Origin: Metellina segmentata
Taxonomy: Eukaryota > Arthropoda > Arachnida > Araneae > Tetragnathidae
Length of the DNA: 64,000 nucleotides
Assembly: GCA_947359465.1 (NCBI GenBank)
Contig: OX375879.1
Location: forward strand, 93,180,078-93,244,077
Direction of reading: 5' to 3'
In this document: one piece after another, positions 12,791 through 23,705 of the stretch
Position numbering within the stretch: position 1 is the stretch's first letter
Layout of the letters: each line of letters begins with the position of its first letter
Position numbers and translations under genes: made by a program
The notes under the pieces: model-generated
Database searches by the model: none
What the model was told of the DNA's origin: nothing
Seen by the model: the letters and a program-made list of their open reading frames with translations, nothing else

Positions 12791-13991
12791 ATGGGTAGAA
12801 AACGTAAAACCGAAGCAGAACGTGATCAGGCTAAGCGTAGAAAGATTGAATACAATCAGAAATATAAGAAAGAACGATCAGAAGAGACCAAGGCCTATGA
12901 TCGTGAAAGAAAACGAAAAGCCCGTTCGAAGCCTGAGGCTCGAGCTCACAGTAATACACTCCTGCGTGAGCGTCGTGCTCTCAAGCGTCAACAGGGTGCG
13001 TCTGAAGATGAATTTAAAGGACGTAAGAAGCAGAAGATGAATGACAGTAGTTCTCTTTACTCTTCTTCATCAGTTCTTACAATTTCCACTCATTGTCGCC
13101 GAGAGCATGACAATCCACAAATCACAAGGTTGCACCTTCGATTGTGTCGGAGTTGGAATGTCTTCTCGCATGGGACGATCATTGCAATATGTTGGCTTTT
13201 CTCGCGTAACAAAGGCATCTGGTTTGTATGTCTTGAACGATTATAATCCACCGGCACCTGTTAAAGATGACGACCCTCTGACAGTAGAGTTAAAACGTCT
13301 CGAATCTACGGCGTCTGCTCCAATGTTTGCATGGCTTCACGAACGAGATGAGAGTTACAGCTATCAGTTCATGTATCACAACGTCCAATCCCTCCAAGCG
13401 CATCATGAAGACATTGCCTGTGATCATAGTTTCATGCATAGCGATTTTCTATTGTTGGCCGAAACGTGGACGATTCCAACCGATCGCTTCAAGTTTCAAG
13501 ACTTTAAATTGTGCATCGAGATTCATTCGAGCCAAAGTCGCACGAGAAAGCACAGCGGTGTTGCCATTTACGCCAAGAATAATATTGAAACACAGGAAGC
13601 TCTACAGTTCCCAAATTATGACACGGGAGTTCACATTGTTGTCGTCTATTTAAAAAACAATGTTCGTTTGGCCGTACTATATGCCAAGCCAGGTTCGAGT
13701 ACAGATAACATTTTAGAAGCGATCTCAGAAGCATTGGGCACATATTGTGACGAGTATAAATCAGTCTTGGCTGGAGACTTTAATATCAACATGAGCACTG
13801 AAGATGGGAAAGAATTCTGCGAAGTGTTGAGAGAAGTCTATTGGTTGGATCTAAAGACAAATCCTAAATATTGGACAACGAGAGGCAGAACTTCGATTGA
13901 TGCAATCTTTTCCACGCACGATTTGAAATGTTGTGGAGTTTACGAGAGTACATTTAGCTATCATGTTCCGCTTTACGGAAGACTAACATAA
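12791..13991 (+). pseudogene. Internally deleted Helitron/Helentron-type protein: basic N-terminus, PIF1 helicase C-end, EEP endonuclease
   Basis: The first frame (12791 to about 13045) gives a very basic start, MGRKRKTEAERDQAKRRK, like the N-termini of arthropod Helitron helicases. The frame then shifts near 13040 into 13041-13991 (316 residues). This has the last PIF1-family helicase motifs (FPLIVAESMTIHKSQG, residues 15-30; GRSLQYVGFSRV, 45-56), then an endonuclease/exonuclease/phosphatase domain from about residue 105: HNVQSL, LLLAETW, LYAKPGSS, LAGDFNINM, TSIDAIFS, and a final YHVPLYGRL where family members usually have SDH, so the Asp is replaced by Tyr. The Rep nuclease domain and the Walker motifs are missing, consistent with a large internal deletion. 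A helicase followed by an endonuclease domain is the order reported for Helentrons. It is non-functional as a transposase. Confidence 0.8.
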
Positions 13992-14017
13992 AAATTTAAG
14001 CAACTAGTTATATATCT

Positions 14018-14140
14018 ATTATAAAAATAAAAAAAAATAATAATAATAATAATAAAAAAAAAAACATTTGACCAGGGGTAACTTGTAATTGGCTTTCAAG
14101 ACAATTACAGATAAAGTTTTTTTTTTTATTATTATTTTAG
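14018..14140. repeat. AAT/A-rich simple sequence
   Basis: Runs of AATAAT with poly-A at 14018-14066 face a T-rich TTATTATT tract at 14116-14140, forming a loose inverted pair around a short unique spacer inside the TIR element. Confidence 0.7.
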
Positions 14141-14384
14141 TGTTTCGTCGGGGTATAAATTTGAAGACTTTTTAAGTAAAGAGCTTTTTTTGAACAACAT
14201 GGTGTTTCCCGCAATCTAAGTTAGCGCGTTGTGCAATCCATCTCATCCATTACGCATGTAATTGAGCGTTTATATGATTCATTTATGCCGAATGTATACA
14301 TGTTATAACAATCATATGCTTTTTGTTCTCCTTGAAATGATTTATTATTCGCCCAGCAACCTTCTTTGAGACGATTCTGGTAGA

Positions 14385-14411
14385 AAAATGGCTGCCGCGC
14401 ATGCGCATTGG
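14385..14411 (+). promoter_or_regulatory. Adjacent YY1, NRF1 and CCAAT-like motifs
   Basis: AAAATGGCTGCC (YY1-like, 14385-14396) touches CGCGCATGCGCA (a full NRF1 palindromic consensus, 14396-14407), followed by ATTGG (inverted CCAAT). The cluster ends 17 bases before the right inverted repeat of the TIR element. Its orientation would point transcription out of the element to the right. Function is inferred from motif text only. Confidence 0.4.
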
Positions 14412-14476
14412 GCTAAATTTGGTCCCTTGTCGCCACTCTTATTATATGGGCACTCTAGTTGGCCTTGGCTGCTCTA

Positions 14477-14570
14477 GTGCAGGGATTCCCAACCGGTGGT
14501 ACGCGGCAATGTTTCAGGTGGTACGCAAGGATGATACGAGGGACCCAAATATTCTACGAATCGCAGTAGC
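14477..14570. mobile_element. Possible hAT-type end fragment
   Basis: CAGGGATTCCCAACC followed by GGTGGTACGCGG resembles the CAG.GGTTCCCAA..TGGTACGC ends of many hAT elements. The opposite end was not found and no 8-bp duplication can be assigned. Confidence 0.3.
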
Positions 14571-14586
14571 CTGTTTGGCCGACCAA

Positions 14587-14933
14587 CAGGTACAGTGGTT
14601 AAGGTGTTGGCCTCTGGATCGGACGGTTCATGGTTCGACTCTGGGTCCGGGCATAGATTAATATTATAATTATATATAATATAGTAAGCGTATGGTGTAG
14701 AGGCGGCTGGTGCACATTAAATCTGTCGTGGCCGAAAGTCCTCACGTTGGGTTGGTGTGGAAGTTTGGAGAGTGGGGTGCCAGATCAGGTGTTGCTTCGT
14801 CATCTGACCGTGGTTCAATATTGCGAGGTGTTGTTCTCGTATATTTCCCTTAAGGGAGTGATCCCGGATCGTCGTCAATAGCCCGTTGTGTTGCCCTAGT
14901 ACGACGTTAACTAAAATTACCATTACCATTACG
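14587..14933 (+). repeat. tRNA-derived SINE, near full length
   Basis: The head resembles a tRNA promoter: an A-box-like TGGTTAAGGTGTTGGCC and a B-box GGTTCGACTC, 5' of the shared body (GTGGAAGTTTGGAGAGTGGG, CATCTGACCGTGGTTC, GATCCCGGATCGTCGTC, GTTGTGTTGC, CGACGTTAACT). It ends in a short ATTACC repeat tail. Among all SINE copies in the window this has one of the best preserved 3' ends. Confidence 0.8.
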
Positions 14934-15235
14934 CGGTAGCCTGTTTGGAAGAGTAACGGATTAGCAACCGGATGGTTGCAAATTGGAATCCAATCAAAGA
15001 CTGTCGTGTATAAGAGGGTCTGATGCACGTTAAATCTGTAGTGGCCTGAAATATCCTCACGTTGCCGTGTTGTGACACTTTAGAGAGTGGAGTACCAGCT
15101 CACGTGTTGCCTCGTTATCTGACCCTAGTTAAAATTTACGTGGTGTTGACCTCGGTTCTCTCCCTTGGGGGTTTGATCCCGAACCATCGTCAATAGCCAG
15201 TTGTGTTGCTCCAGTATGCCATTTCCTAAAACAAT
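14934..15235 (+). repeat. tRNA-derived SINE, second copy directly following
   Basis: Same family as the preceding copy and same orientation, starting GGTAGCCTGTTTGG and ending GTTGTGTTGCTCCAGTATG. The head reads AACGGATTAGCAACCGGATGG with a degenerate B-box (CAAATTGGAATCC). It inserted at or next to the tail of its neighbour, as SINEs often do. Confidence 0.75.
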
Positions 15236-15479
15236 TTCAGACAAGAATTGGAAGAAAGTCTAGTTCAAATGCAGCATATCGACACTGAGTACACGTGGGT
15301 TTTTAGCCACCGAGTTTTCACCATTTACTAAGAAAAGTTTATTATTAATCAGCAATTAATTCTGCTTGTGTGCTATCATCATTTTGTAATTCCATATTAA
15401 ATCAATACCTGCCATTCTTTTTTCATGACTCCAAATTTCAAGTGCGTTTTGCAGTTCAATGAGAGGGTAATTGGTATTT

Positions 15480-15710
15480 TTTAAAGTAACGTCGTACTAG
15501 AGTAACACAACGGTACTAGAACAACACCACATAATTCTGAACCACATTCAGGCAACCTCTAAGCTGACACCCCACTCTCCAAACTACCACATCAATCCAA
15601 AGTGGACTTTCGACCTCTACACCATATGCTTACAAACATCCATGCACTGACCCGGATTCGAACCAGGAATATTCCGATCTAGAGGCTAACATCTTAACCC
15701 CCATTTAATG
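15480..15710 (-). repeat. tRNA-derived SINE, minus copy
   Basis: Starts with the reversed 3' end (TAACGTCGTACTAGAGTAAC), contains ACACCCCACTCTCCAAAC, and ends with the reversed B-box (CCCGGATTCGAACCAGG) and A-box region (AGGCTAACATCTTAACC). The middle is shortened. Confidence 0.75.
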
Positions 15711-15799
15711 TGAGGGATATTCAGTGTAAACAAACGAATCAGGTGGTCTGCGGATATTTAACTTTTGCTCTACAGATCTTTTCGAGAACCGTGTTATCC

Positions 15800-16100
15800 T
15801 CAATAGAAAGTGTAGCGGATTAGAAACTGGAGGGTTTCGAGTTCGAAACTCGTTCCAACCTAAAACCGTCATGATCGCGGGGCTGGTGAACGTTAAAACT
15901 ACCGTGGGCTCAAATGTGATGATATTGGCGTGGTGTGTAGGGAATAAAGTGGGTTTCCTGGGCTCAAGTGTGATCTTATCACCTGACAACGGTTCAAAAT
16001 TTCAAGGTCTAGTCCTCTAATCTTTCCCTTCGGGTGGTGTTAGTTAGTTAGGACCGCCATCAATAGCCGGTTTTGTTGCTCCAGTGTGATTTAAATTCAA
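15800..16100 (+). repeat. tRNA-derived SINE, diverged copy
   Basis: The head GTAGCGGATTAGAAACTGG has a B-box-like GAGTTCGAAACTCG. The body includes ATCACCTGACAACGGTTC, TTCCCTTCGGG and AGCCGGTTTTGTTGCTCCAG. It is more diverged than the 14587 copy. Confidence 0.7.
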
Positions 16101-16574
16101 CTGCCCACATCCACCTCTCATGAACAGATAGTCTATATGTATCCGGTTAGCTCCTTTAAACCCATCCTTGGAATCACAGTCAAACAAATAGACTTGTAAT
16201 AACCTCTACTATAAATAAATGTACACTTCATTTACATAAGGATCCATCTTCACCTTTATTTAAATATAATTTCCAAAGTTTCAAATAACAACAACCAGTT
16301 TTATGTATCATTAAAAGATTTACCATATCAAAATTACGTACAAATTAAACTAAAAAAAAATAATACCGGAAATGTAAGATAAAACCAGTTTGGGGTTCGC
16401 TTCAATATTTTAAGTGAAATAGGATAATTTTGGTATATTTCTCTATCTGCACTTGATTCTTCAGTTTTTTGTAACTTTAACAAAACCAACAAAAGCCTAT
16501 TTCGATGAAATATTAAGCATTAGTTTTTAAAAGGTAGATTGAGACTTAGCTATTTACTGTGTGAATATTGTATA
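16101..16574. other. AT-rich spacer, nothing recognised
   Basis: No ORF of note, repeat family or RNA-like structure was seen between the SINE cluster and the short Helitron. Confidence 0.4.
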
Positions 16575-17060
16575 CTAGCAGTACCCGCAAGGCGTTGTCC
16601 GTGACGTTGATGCGACTGCACTGGATCGTGACTTAAATCGAACAAAATTGTTAATTCTTCCAATTTTCATAAAGTGGAAAGAAAGTCCGCAAAGAAAATG
16701 AAAGGAAACAAAATGAAAGAAGTAAGAAAATCAAAGGAAAATAAATTGCATCGCGGAAGAGAATGAAAGAACCACGCGTTTGTTAAAGAAAATTGTGCTT
16801 TGAATACCATTGGATCAGTGACGTCTTAGTGGCAGAGAGTGAAAACTTGGCGTGCATCCAAAAGAAGAAGCAGTGGGAGAAAAAGGCTAATGAATTAATT
16901 ATCAAATGTTCGAGATTAAATCTTAAAATTCGGACTTCGAGGTACATTCATTCATCTTTAAGACTACCTGAGTACCATATTTCATGACTGCAAGTGCTAT
17001 AGATTCGTCTGGACATCTCTCAGGCATACACAAAAACACTTTCTTTTATAATAGTAGAGA
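16575..17060 (-). mobile_element. Short non-autonomous Helitron
   Basis: On the minus strand the 5' end is TCTCTACTATTATAAAAG (starting at 17060) and the 3' end is CTAG (16578-16575). The flanking bases are A before TC and T after CTAG, the A^T insertion site expected for Helitrons. The 5' end is the same as in the 1-kb Helitrons at 39588 and 60521. It has no Rep/helicase ORF. Confidence 0.7.
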
Positions 17061-17426
17061 TTGTGTACATCTAAATTTGGTCCTGAAGTATAGATAAAAT
17101 TTTCTATAACTATAAATTCAAAATTCCATTTTAGCACGTCCCCTCCCCCCCCAAGTGTCAAAATGATGCAGTTTTGAATAAAGGACTGTTTCGAAAACCT
17201 CCAAATTAATGAACTAAAATTTTGCACACCTAAGTTTGAAGCAACTCTGAGCCGATTACAATCGAAATCTAAACAATTATCTATTTATTACTTTTAATTA
17301 TAAATAAATTAATAAAAATTAGAAAATATTACATTGAGTCAAATATAAGACATGCATTTTGTTTGGGTCATTCAACAGTTTAATCTTACATGATACTTGC
17401 TTTGATCAGCTGATTATTTTGGAAGG

Positions 17427-17458
<32 letters not shown>

Positions 17459-17908
17459 TATGAAACATTCATTTAACAATAAAAGTTTAGAATTTCAATC
17501 ACTCATAATAGACCAAATAAATGTATTTTGCAGGAATTTGGATAGAATGCTGAAAATCTTTTGTTTTTCTCCTATTTTGTTTCCCCGTTGAGTATATTTA
17601 AAAAATTGAAAAGAAGTTTTCATTTTTATAACTGAATCATTTTGCAATAAGCCCAAATCTCTGGCTTAAAATAAAATAAAACACGTTTTCAGAATATTTA
17701 CACAGATGAAACATCATCACTTAAACATGCATTAAAAGTATTAGAACAAATAATCATTCTAATTCATATGATTACTTTGTCGCACAATAATAATCCACTG
17801 ATGGGTCCTTAATGTTCCATTTAAAAGAGATTGTACCGTCATGTAAGAATTTGACGGACAGCTGATTTAAAATTAAACTATTTATTTACATAAATATTTA
17901 CAAGATAA
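17061..17908. other. AT-rich spacer with poly-A/AT microsatellite
   Basis: An A run followed by an (AT)n tract occupies about 17425-17460, and a C-rich patch lies near 17143-17152. No supported gene. Confidence 0.5.
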
Positions 17909-18245
17909 TTATGGGCACAGCCATCGACAACCGAAACCTGCCTGAAGCCAAAGTAACACAATTGGCAAAACAGAGACGTCTGTCTCTCGTTGAATCTCGA
18001 GTCCGAATCCCCTCAAAATCCACGTTCGCTTCGCAGAACCGCCGCTGACAACGAGAGGGGGGGGGGGGTGAATTCCGAGCCCTCTAGAGATGTTTATGTT
18101 CTCTGCCGAAGAGAAACACCCCCACACAGCTGCGAAACCGTCTGTCATGCCGACTTGAGTCCCCCACCGCAAAAACTTGGAGGAGCCGCACGTGCAAAGA
18201 CTAAAATTGTTTTCGCATTCCGAAACATTCCAGCGTCCACGTGTT
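17909..18245. promoter_or_regulatory. GC-rich island with two CACGTG boxes
   Basis: This block is clearly richer in G+C and CpG than its surroundings and includes a run of eleven Gs near 18060. Two perfect CACGTG E-boxes lie at 18189-18194 and 18238-18243, 49 bases apart. Open frames exist on both strands but neither has a recognisable domain. It could be a host promoter or first exon, or the relic of a GC-rich transposon. Confidence 0.3.
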
Positions 18246-18470
18246 AGGGAAAAGGGTCGGCAAGTACCATATGGTACAAGATGTTTTATTTTATGTCTTT
18301 CGAAACATGATTCAATTTAATTTATAGTTATGAAAATAAAAACTTATTTCTACACATTTAAAAAAATATTCTCACTGTTATGAATTAAAAGATTCAGTCA
18401 TATTATGCACATTTCATAGAATCCTATACTAAACAGCTTAAATAGGTACGGAAAGAAAGAAATCTAATTG

Positions 18471-19213
18471 CAGGGTGGCAACAAAATCCTTGAAAAAAGG
18501 TTCCCTGATATTTCCTTGCTATTCTCACAAAAATTTCCGTGACTTTACAATTCTCTTAAGAAATGTTGTGATACGTGATTGGTATCAATATACAGTATCC
18601 TCACAATATTTTTACATATTTTAGGTCAGATGGGTAAAAGAATAATTCTGCACAAATATTTTGTATTTTTTCTTCACAGATATTTTAATTCTTTTTGTAA
18701 GGGTTGGAACTCTTAATGGAACTCTTACAATAGCAATTGAAAAAACTGGAGAAAAAATACAAAATATTTTGAATATGAACTTTTTACACCCGACCCTACA
18801 ATATCATTCTATTCATCAAAATCAAATGTTAATATACATTAAACATTCTACAAAAATGTACTTCTAAATAAAATATATTAATTTAATATACAAAAAAATA
18901 ACATAATTAGTTACACACATTTCTAATTGTATACTACAAATTGTATCGGTAGCCTCACTATGAGAAGACGCGTCAGCCGCGAAAAAAACGATGGCGGCCA
19001 TTTTCGCGGTGTTAAAAAATTACAACGCCAGGGTTCTTTATTCGAATTACAATTTATTCGATTCTCAAAAATACTCGTAATCGTTTCTAAATAGGACAAA
19101 CGATAATAGTGGCCGTCTAAATTATCAAAATTTCTCTGATATTTTGGAAATTTTTCCACAGTTAAAAAGTTTTTTGAGAATTCCCTGATTTCCCACGTTC
19201 TGTTACCATCCTG
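18471..19213. mobile_element. CAGGGTGG-type TIR element, copy 2
   Basis: The left end CAGGGTGGCAACAAAATCC and the right end, reversed, CAGGATGGTAACAGAACG form imperfect terminal repeats. The interior matches the interrupted copy at 1269-2505. The AAACGATGGCGGCCATTTTC segment and repeated TTCCCTGAT motifs are characteristic. There is no transposase. This copy is uninterrupted and gives an approximate full length of 743 bp. Confidence 0.6.
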
Positions 19214-20457
19214 AATTATTATTAGCACACGCTGTATATATGCGTCGTATTAACAGGGAGGAATAGAACAACTTGTGTTGGGCAATTCCTCCATCACCCA
19301 CAATCACCGGGCTCTCAAAGAAGTCCACGTAATCGTTACCTTTTTGTTTGATGGAATTAGTGCAAGAAAAATTTTCTGACATGCTTTCTCTTCCCTGATA
19401 TTACCACACGTATGTTCAGAAATTAAGAATAACACTGGATTCATATCAGGCAAGGTCACCTGATCTCAATCCAATTAGCATTCGTGGGACGCTCTAGGAC
19501 GTTTTTGCGTAATCGTAATATATTCCAAGATGAAATTAAGGGTTCATGAAAACAAGCACAAAATAAGAATATTTATTCTCAACGCACACAGCTAACTGCG
19601 TAATAGCCTCTACACTCTAACATGCCATCCGCTTTCGCGTAGCAGAGAAAGGAATACAACACGCTTCTCTATATTGGCTGGAACTAAATATGATTGGCGC
19701 TTCTCAAACGGAAGGTATCAGAAGACCAGTTCGTATTAATTCGCAACAGGAATACTTTGTTCTGGTTCCGACATCACTAATAATACTTGTCGTATGAACT
19801 CTTGGACAGCCTTTAGCAAAGCATGCATGCCAGTTATAAGACCAGAGACGTGCACATTATAATTAGGTTGCTTTGACAGAGTAAAAAGTGTTTTCTTTAT
19901 AACATTTGGCATTTGAGGTAAAGGTATTTGGCATATAATTAATCTCGGATTGCATTACATTTAATTTATATGTGTCTTTGGAACTAGAACTGATTTATTT
20001 CTAAAAATCAAAGAATTGATTTTGATGAGTTCTAAGAAAGAGACAGTTACGATACGATGTAAATACATCAATCACTTACCATGGACCAGCCACTTTACAT
20101 TCTACTGTCATCCATGTGGAAGACACTTTTTATAGTGAGCATTACTTTCGTAGCTAATTATATTCTTATAGAACCACTTCTGCAGGAGTGTTGTTGATGA
20201 CCTATCCTTATGGGGAAATTAAAATAATTTTGTTTTCTCTAAAAATGTGTTCAGAAATTTTTAATTTCAAAAGGCATGTTTTAAAAAAAAATTATTATTG
20301 TGTGTGGTTGTAATAGAAAAAAAAAAGAAATGTAGGTTTTAGGGAGCAGAGTGATGGGTTGGTTTTAATGGCACAAGTACCATATTTGACCATGCTGCGC
20401 CAAACTCAAGACAGACAAGCTCAAGTAATGGACATACACACAGCAAAGAAAGTCTTA
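19214..20457. other. Degraded region with a Tc1-like transposase scrap
   Basis: At 19446-19550 the plus strand encodes QARSPDLNPI and then, after a frame change, WDALGR. This is the motif around the last catalytic acid of Tc1 transposases (SPDLNPIE...WDALGR); the D of SPDLNPI is present and the E is lost. The rest is unassigned. Confidence 0.5.
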
Positions 20458-20911
20458 GGGCCCGTTGCACACGTCCGGTTTTTCAACGTGCGGCGCCGCT
20501 GCCGCAACGCAAGTGCGATTTGAGATACATTAGATCCAATGGAGCAGTGCACACATGCCTCCTGCGCCGCTGGGACGACGCACGTCCAATTTGCGTGCAA
20601 TTTGTACCACAGTTCCCCACGGCGCCGCACGGTCGCCGCACAAGTCTCCGTTCTGAAGTACCTTGTTTTCATAAACAAATGGAATATAAATAATAATTAA
20701 TAAATGGTTGTATCCAGTAACGTCTATTTTGTTTCAAAAAATATTTTTTTTTACACCAAGTAAGCGAAATAAACACGTTTTCTTCGATAGAATATTTATC
20801 GCAAATGGCGCGAAATATGTTCGGGCGTCATTTCATGGTTATGTGTGCATAGTTGGGCTTCGGTGCCGCAGTCGCGCCGCACGTTGTAAAACCGGATTTG
20901 TGTACCGGGCC
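20458..20911. mobile_element. Harbinger-like MITE
   Basis: The left end GGGCCCGTTGCACACG, through CCGGTTTTTCAACGTGCGGC, is inverted at the right end (GGCCCGGTACACAAATCCGG, read on the minus strand), giving inverted repeats of nearly 50 bp. The ends are strongly GC/CpG-rich against an AT-rich centre, and no transposase is encoded. GGGCC termini suggest PIF/Harbinger. The left flank TTA and right flank TCA would be a decayed 3-bp duplication. Confidence 0.6.
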
Positions 20912-21604
20912 TCACTGACACAGAAAAGAGAAACACACTCATGGAGGTATCGAATCTTCTTCCTTACAACTCGCAGTTTGCTAGCGAAGTGAGCAAACCC
21001 ACTTAGTTACAAAGGTCCAAGGAGTAAATTGGATTCACCTGCTATGCAAAACTGTCACAATGCTGTGTTTTATGTGTTTGATAAGATCATGAATAAAATA
21101 AACTCTGGCGTTAGTAATGTTTATTTAATTAGTCGCAATTTTTTTTACAATTGTAATTTTTTAGGTACGCTTGACTAGTACACTATGGTAAATTTCATTG
21201 CATATCCATAAGCAATGTTCAATCATCTTAATTTCAGAAGTATTTAAAACGAAAGTAAAAGTATACTCGCTGCGAAGAGCGCAAAAATGTCCATCGACTT
21301 CGGTGCACTGTCACGAATTGCTATTGATCCTTCAGCTCCATAACTTATAACTGTCACTAAATGTCATCTATGTGCCATAAAATGAAACTAGCGCCATTGC
21401 CAGGCTCCCGTAACCCTTGTTGAAGATGAATAAAAACGGTCGAGAAAATAATTTTTTGAACAATAGTTCAAATTATTCCCTTGCTTAAAATAAATTGAAG
21501 CTATGGATTTAAAATAACATTATTAAATACAAAATTTTGGAAGAAAGCTAGCTCTATAACAGCTCTTTTAGTAATTATAAATGTTAATTTGTAACATAAA
21601 AATA
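20912..21604. other. Intergenic, nothing recognised
   Basis: AT-rich sequence without supported coding or structural features. Confidence 0.4.
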
Positions 21605-21992
21605 CAGTAGGAACCTTGGATATCCAATGCAATATAGATCAATCTGTCTCGGATGTCCACTGATAATGCGGACATATAATTACACAAAACAGTCCTTTAC
21701 GAAATGCAAACTAAATCTATTATATTACATGTTACTATTGCTACTGAAAGATACATAAGGAAAAAGATTAAGAATAAGCTATACTCGAGTCTGCGTCACA
21801 GTAAATATTTATTGTGAATTATTTTACAATACATTTGGACGCGAGTTCCATACATTTTGAACTCTTGTGAAATAGTCCTTAACGATCTCTCAAACTTTCT
21901 GCCTCTGGACTATGTGCAAATACTCATGCCCTACAGCGTATCAAATTCATATAGGATAACGCAGACACTCGGTTAATCGGAGCTCGGATAAT
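21605..21992. mobile_element. Possible pogo/Tigger-like MITE remnant
   Basis: The left side ACAGTAGGAACCTTGGATAT and the right side (GGTTAATCGGAGCTCGGATA) look like the paired CAGTAGAACCTCG..TTAATCCGAG ends of pogo-group elements. No ORF remains and the ends are imperfect. Confidence 0.35.
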
Positions 21993-22828
21993 AAAATATC
22001 AACACTAAACAAAGATTGAAAAAATGCTCTTTCATTCGTCTATAACACTTCCTAACCTAGTTTTTAGCTTAAGATTAATTTCAATTGCCAATGGTATACA
22101 AAGATTTCATGTCTTAAGTACTGCTTGACAAATCTACTCCACTGAAAGCATTTATTTAAGCAAAAGAAAGGTTTTGTTTCAGTTTTCGGACGGAAAAACC
22201 AGAAGCAGTTTAAAATTAATATATAACATTTAAAAAATTCATTTAGATAATATAACGTATGTATAAAAGTAATAAAACTTACGTCTACTCTTACTGACAT
22301 AAGAAATGTTATTACCTTTTTCGCTGATCGAACTTTCCCCGTAATCTGCTATTTTACTTCACCTGAATACTACTGAACTAAAATACACTTTTCCCTGTCA
22401 TTATTAAATCCCTGCCCTTGTTAGCGTTCTTCCCTTCCCTTTTCCCCATAAGTTGTCGATATTTTGAAAGCCTGGACAGTTGTTTTTCATTTTTAAGCTG
22501 ATCGACGTCTCTTCCAGGCTCTGATGTTATTTGCCGACGATTATGGATTTATCGAAGGAATACTGCCATTTATCTCCATTTCGAGGAGAGAATTAATCCG
22601 TTTATTCGAGCATTACTTTTCAATGAAAAAGATTCCGTCTGGGACGATCACGCTTCAGTACACTCTCGTACCATCTGGAAACTGTACCATTCGCAGGGAT
22701 TCTTTCGCTAACCAACCCTATGACGTTCCTCTTCCTGGTTTCATGACTGCATATGAGTGGGTCAGTAAAAGTGTTTTGAATTAAGTGGCTTCGCATCACG
22801 GCATGAAATGCTCGTGCGTTTTTATCTC
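21993..22828. other. Spacer containing an unassigned 86-codon ORF
   Basis: The ORF at 22524-22784 (plus) is less AT-rich than its surroundings and follows a TCTTCCAG that could be a splice acceptor. The protein (starts MLFADDYGFIEGILP) matches no family I can name. It may be chance or a single exon. Confidence 0.25.
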
Positions 22829-23063
22829 CAGGTGGTTGTCTCGACGAGGTATCTCTTTATTATCAAAACTGACCAGATATTGATGGACGAGATCCCTCGT
22901 AATTAGAAGAAAACTGACTAGATCTTGAATTTGTCAAATTAAAAAAAAATCGGTAATATTTAGATGACTATTTCAAAAATTGTTTAGATCATGGACTAGA
23001 TATCTGGTCATTAGCAGAATTGGCCAGACCTTGATGGACGAGATATCTCGTTGAAACCACTAG
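22829..23063. mobile_element. GGTGGTT-type MITE, copy 1
   Basis: The left end CCAGGTGGTTGTCTCGACGA is echoed in inverted form at the right end (GACGAGATATCTCGTTGAAA, then CCACTAGG). The interior carries repeated GATGGACGAGAT motifs. The same family occurs at 34934-35145 and 55875-56086. There is no ORF. Confidence 0.55.
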
Positions 23064-23705
23064 GACTGTTAAAGTGCAGATAAACTTGTCAAACAATCTG
23101 AATTAATTCTTTTAAAAGCAAGGGAATTTAAATTTCCTTCCACCCATATGCATGGAGAGAATGTAAAATATCAATCAAGTACCTGAAGCTCTTGGATATT
23201 GAATTGGAGCATTGCAAAATGTAATCGAAGAATAAATTCAAAATTTAGTAGCTAAATTGAATAATGAGTGAAATGAGTCGAAAGTACTTGGATGCTAAAT
23301 TAACTAGAGCTCAGAGAAAGCAAAATATCACATTCTCCATTATATCTTCTTCTTCAAAACATCACATTCTATTTTGAAAACTTTACTGATTTTACAAATT
23401 AATCCTCTGAGCATCGTAAGATTTCTAATGTGTGAGATTATGCAGAGGATTGTTTTAGATGGTCCCAATGCTATGAATGATATCGACGTTTCAAATCGAG
23501 CAGAACATCCACCAAAGACGATCAGAAAACCCTTCCAAGTCAACGGGCGATCACGTCGAGGAAGTGTGGGTTTTGAATCGTGCAAATTGTCGTTTAACTG
23601 TCGGTAAGATTGTTAAAGACTTAATTGCGAGGTCAAACAATCAACGCGAACTTTTGTTTGAATATATTTGGGCGTTTAAGAGAAGCAATGCGACTGTTGG
23701 TAGAT
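23064..23705. other. Intergenic, nothing recognised
   Basis: Overlapping short ORFs on both strands (23340-23707) have no recognisable motif and overlap each other, as expected by chance in a less AT-rich patch. Confidence 0.4.

Larger units (their letters stand above)
12126..14466. mobile_element. 2.3-kb TIR transposon with 10-bp target duplication (Mutator-like?) carrying Helitron-type ORF
   Basis: The element proper is 12136-14456. Its ends are perfect 29-bp inverted repeats (12136-12164 and 14428-14456) starting AGAGTGCCCATATAATAAGA. They are flanked directly by an identical 10-bp duplication AGTTGGCCTT (12126-12135 and 14457-14466), proving insertion by a cut-and-paste type mechanism. 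A 9-10 bp duplication is typical of Mutator-like elements, so that is the best class, but no MULE transposase is present. The interior holds a broken helicase/endonuclease ORF of Helitron type (12791-13991), AAT-rich simple sequence (14018-14066), and promoter-like motifs close to the right end. It is non-autonomous. Confidence 0.8.

Noticed and set aside
20421..20992. ORFs over the GC-rich stretches on both strands
   Set aside because: They coincide with the long inverted repeats of the Harbinger-like MITE and show no protein motif.
22524..22784. ORF beginning MLFADDYGF, suggestive of a reverse transcriptase FADD motif
   Set aside because: No other RT motif follows in the expected order; the similarity is four residues long. 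Kept only as an unassigned ORF in a region note.
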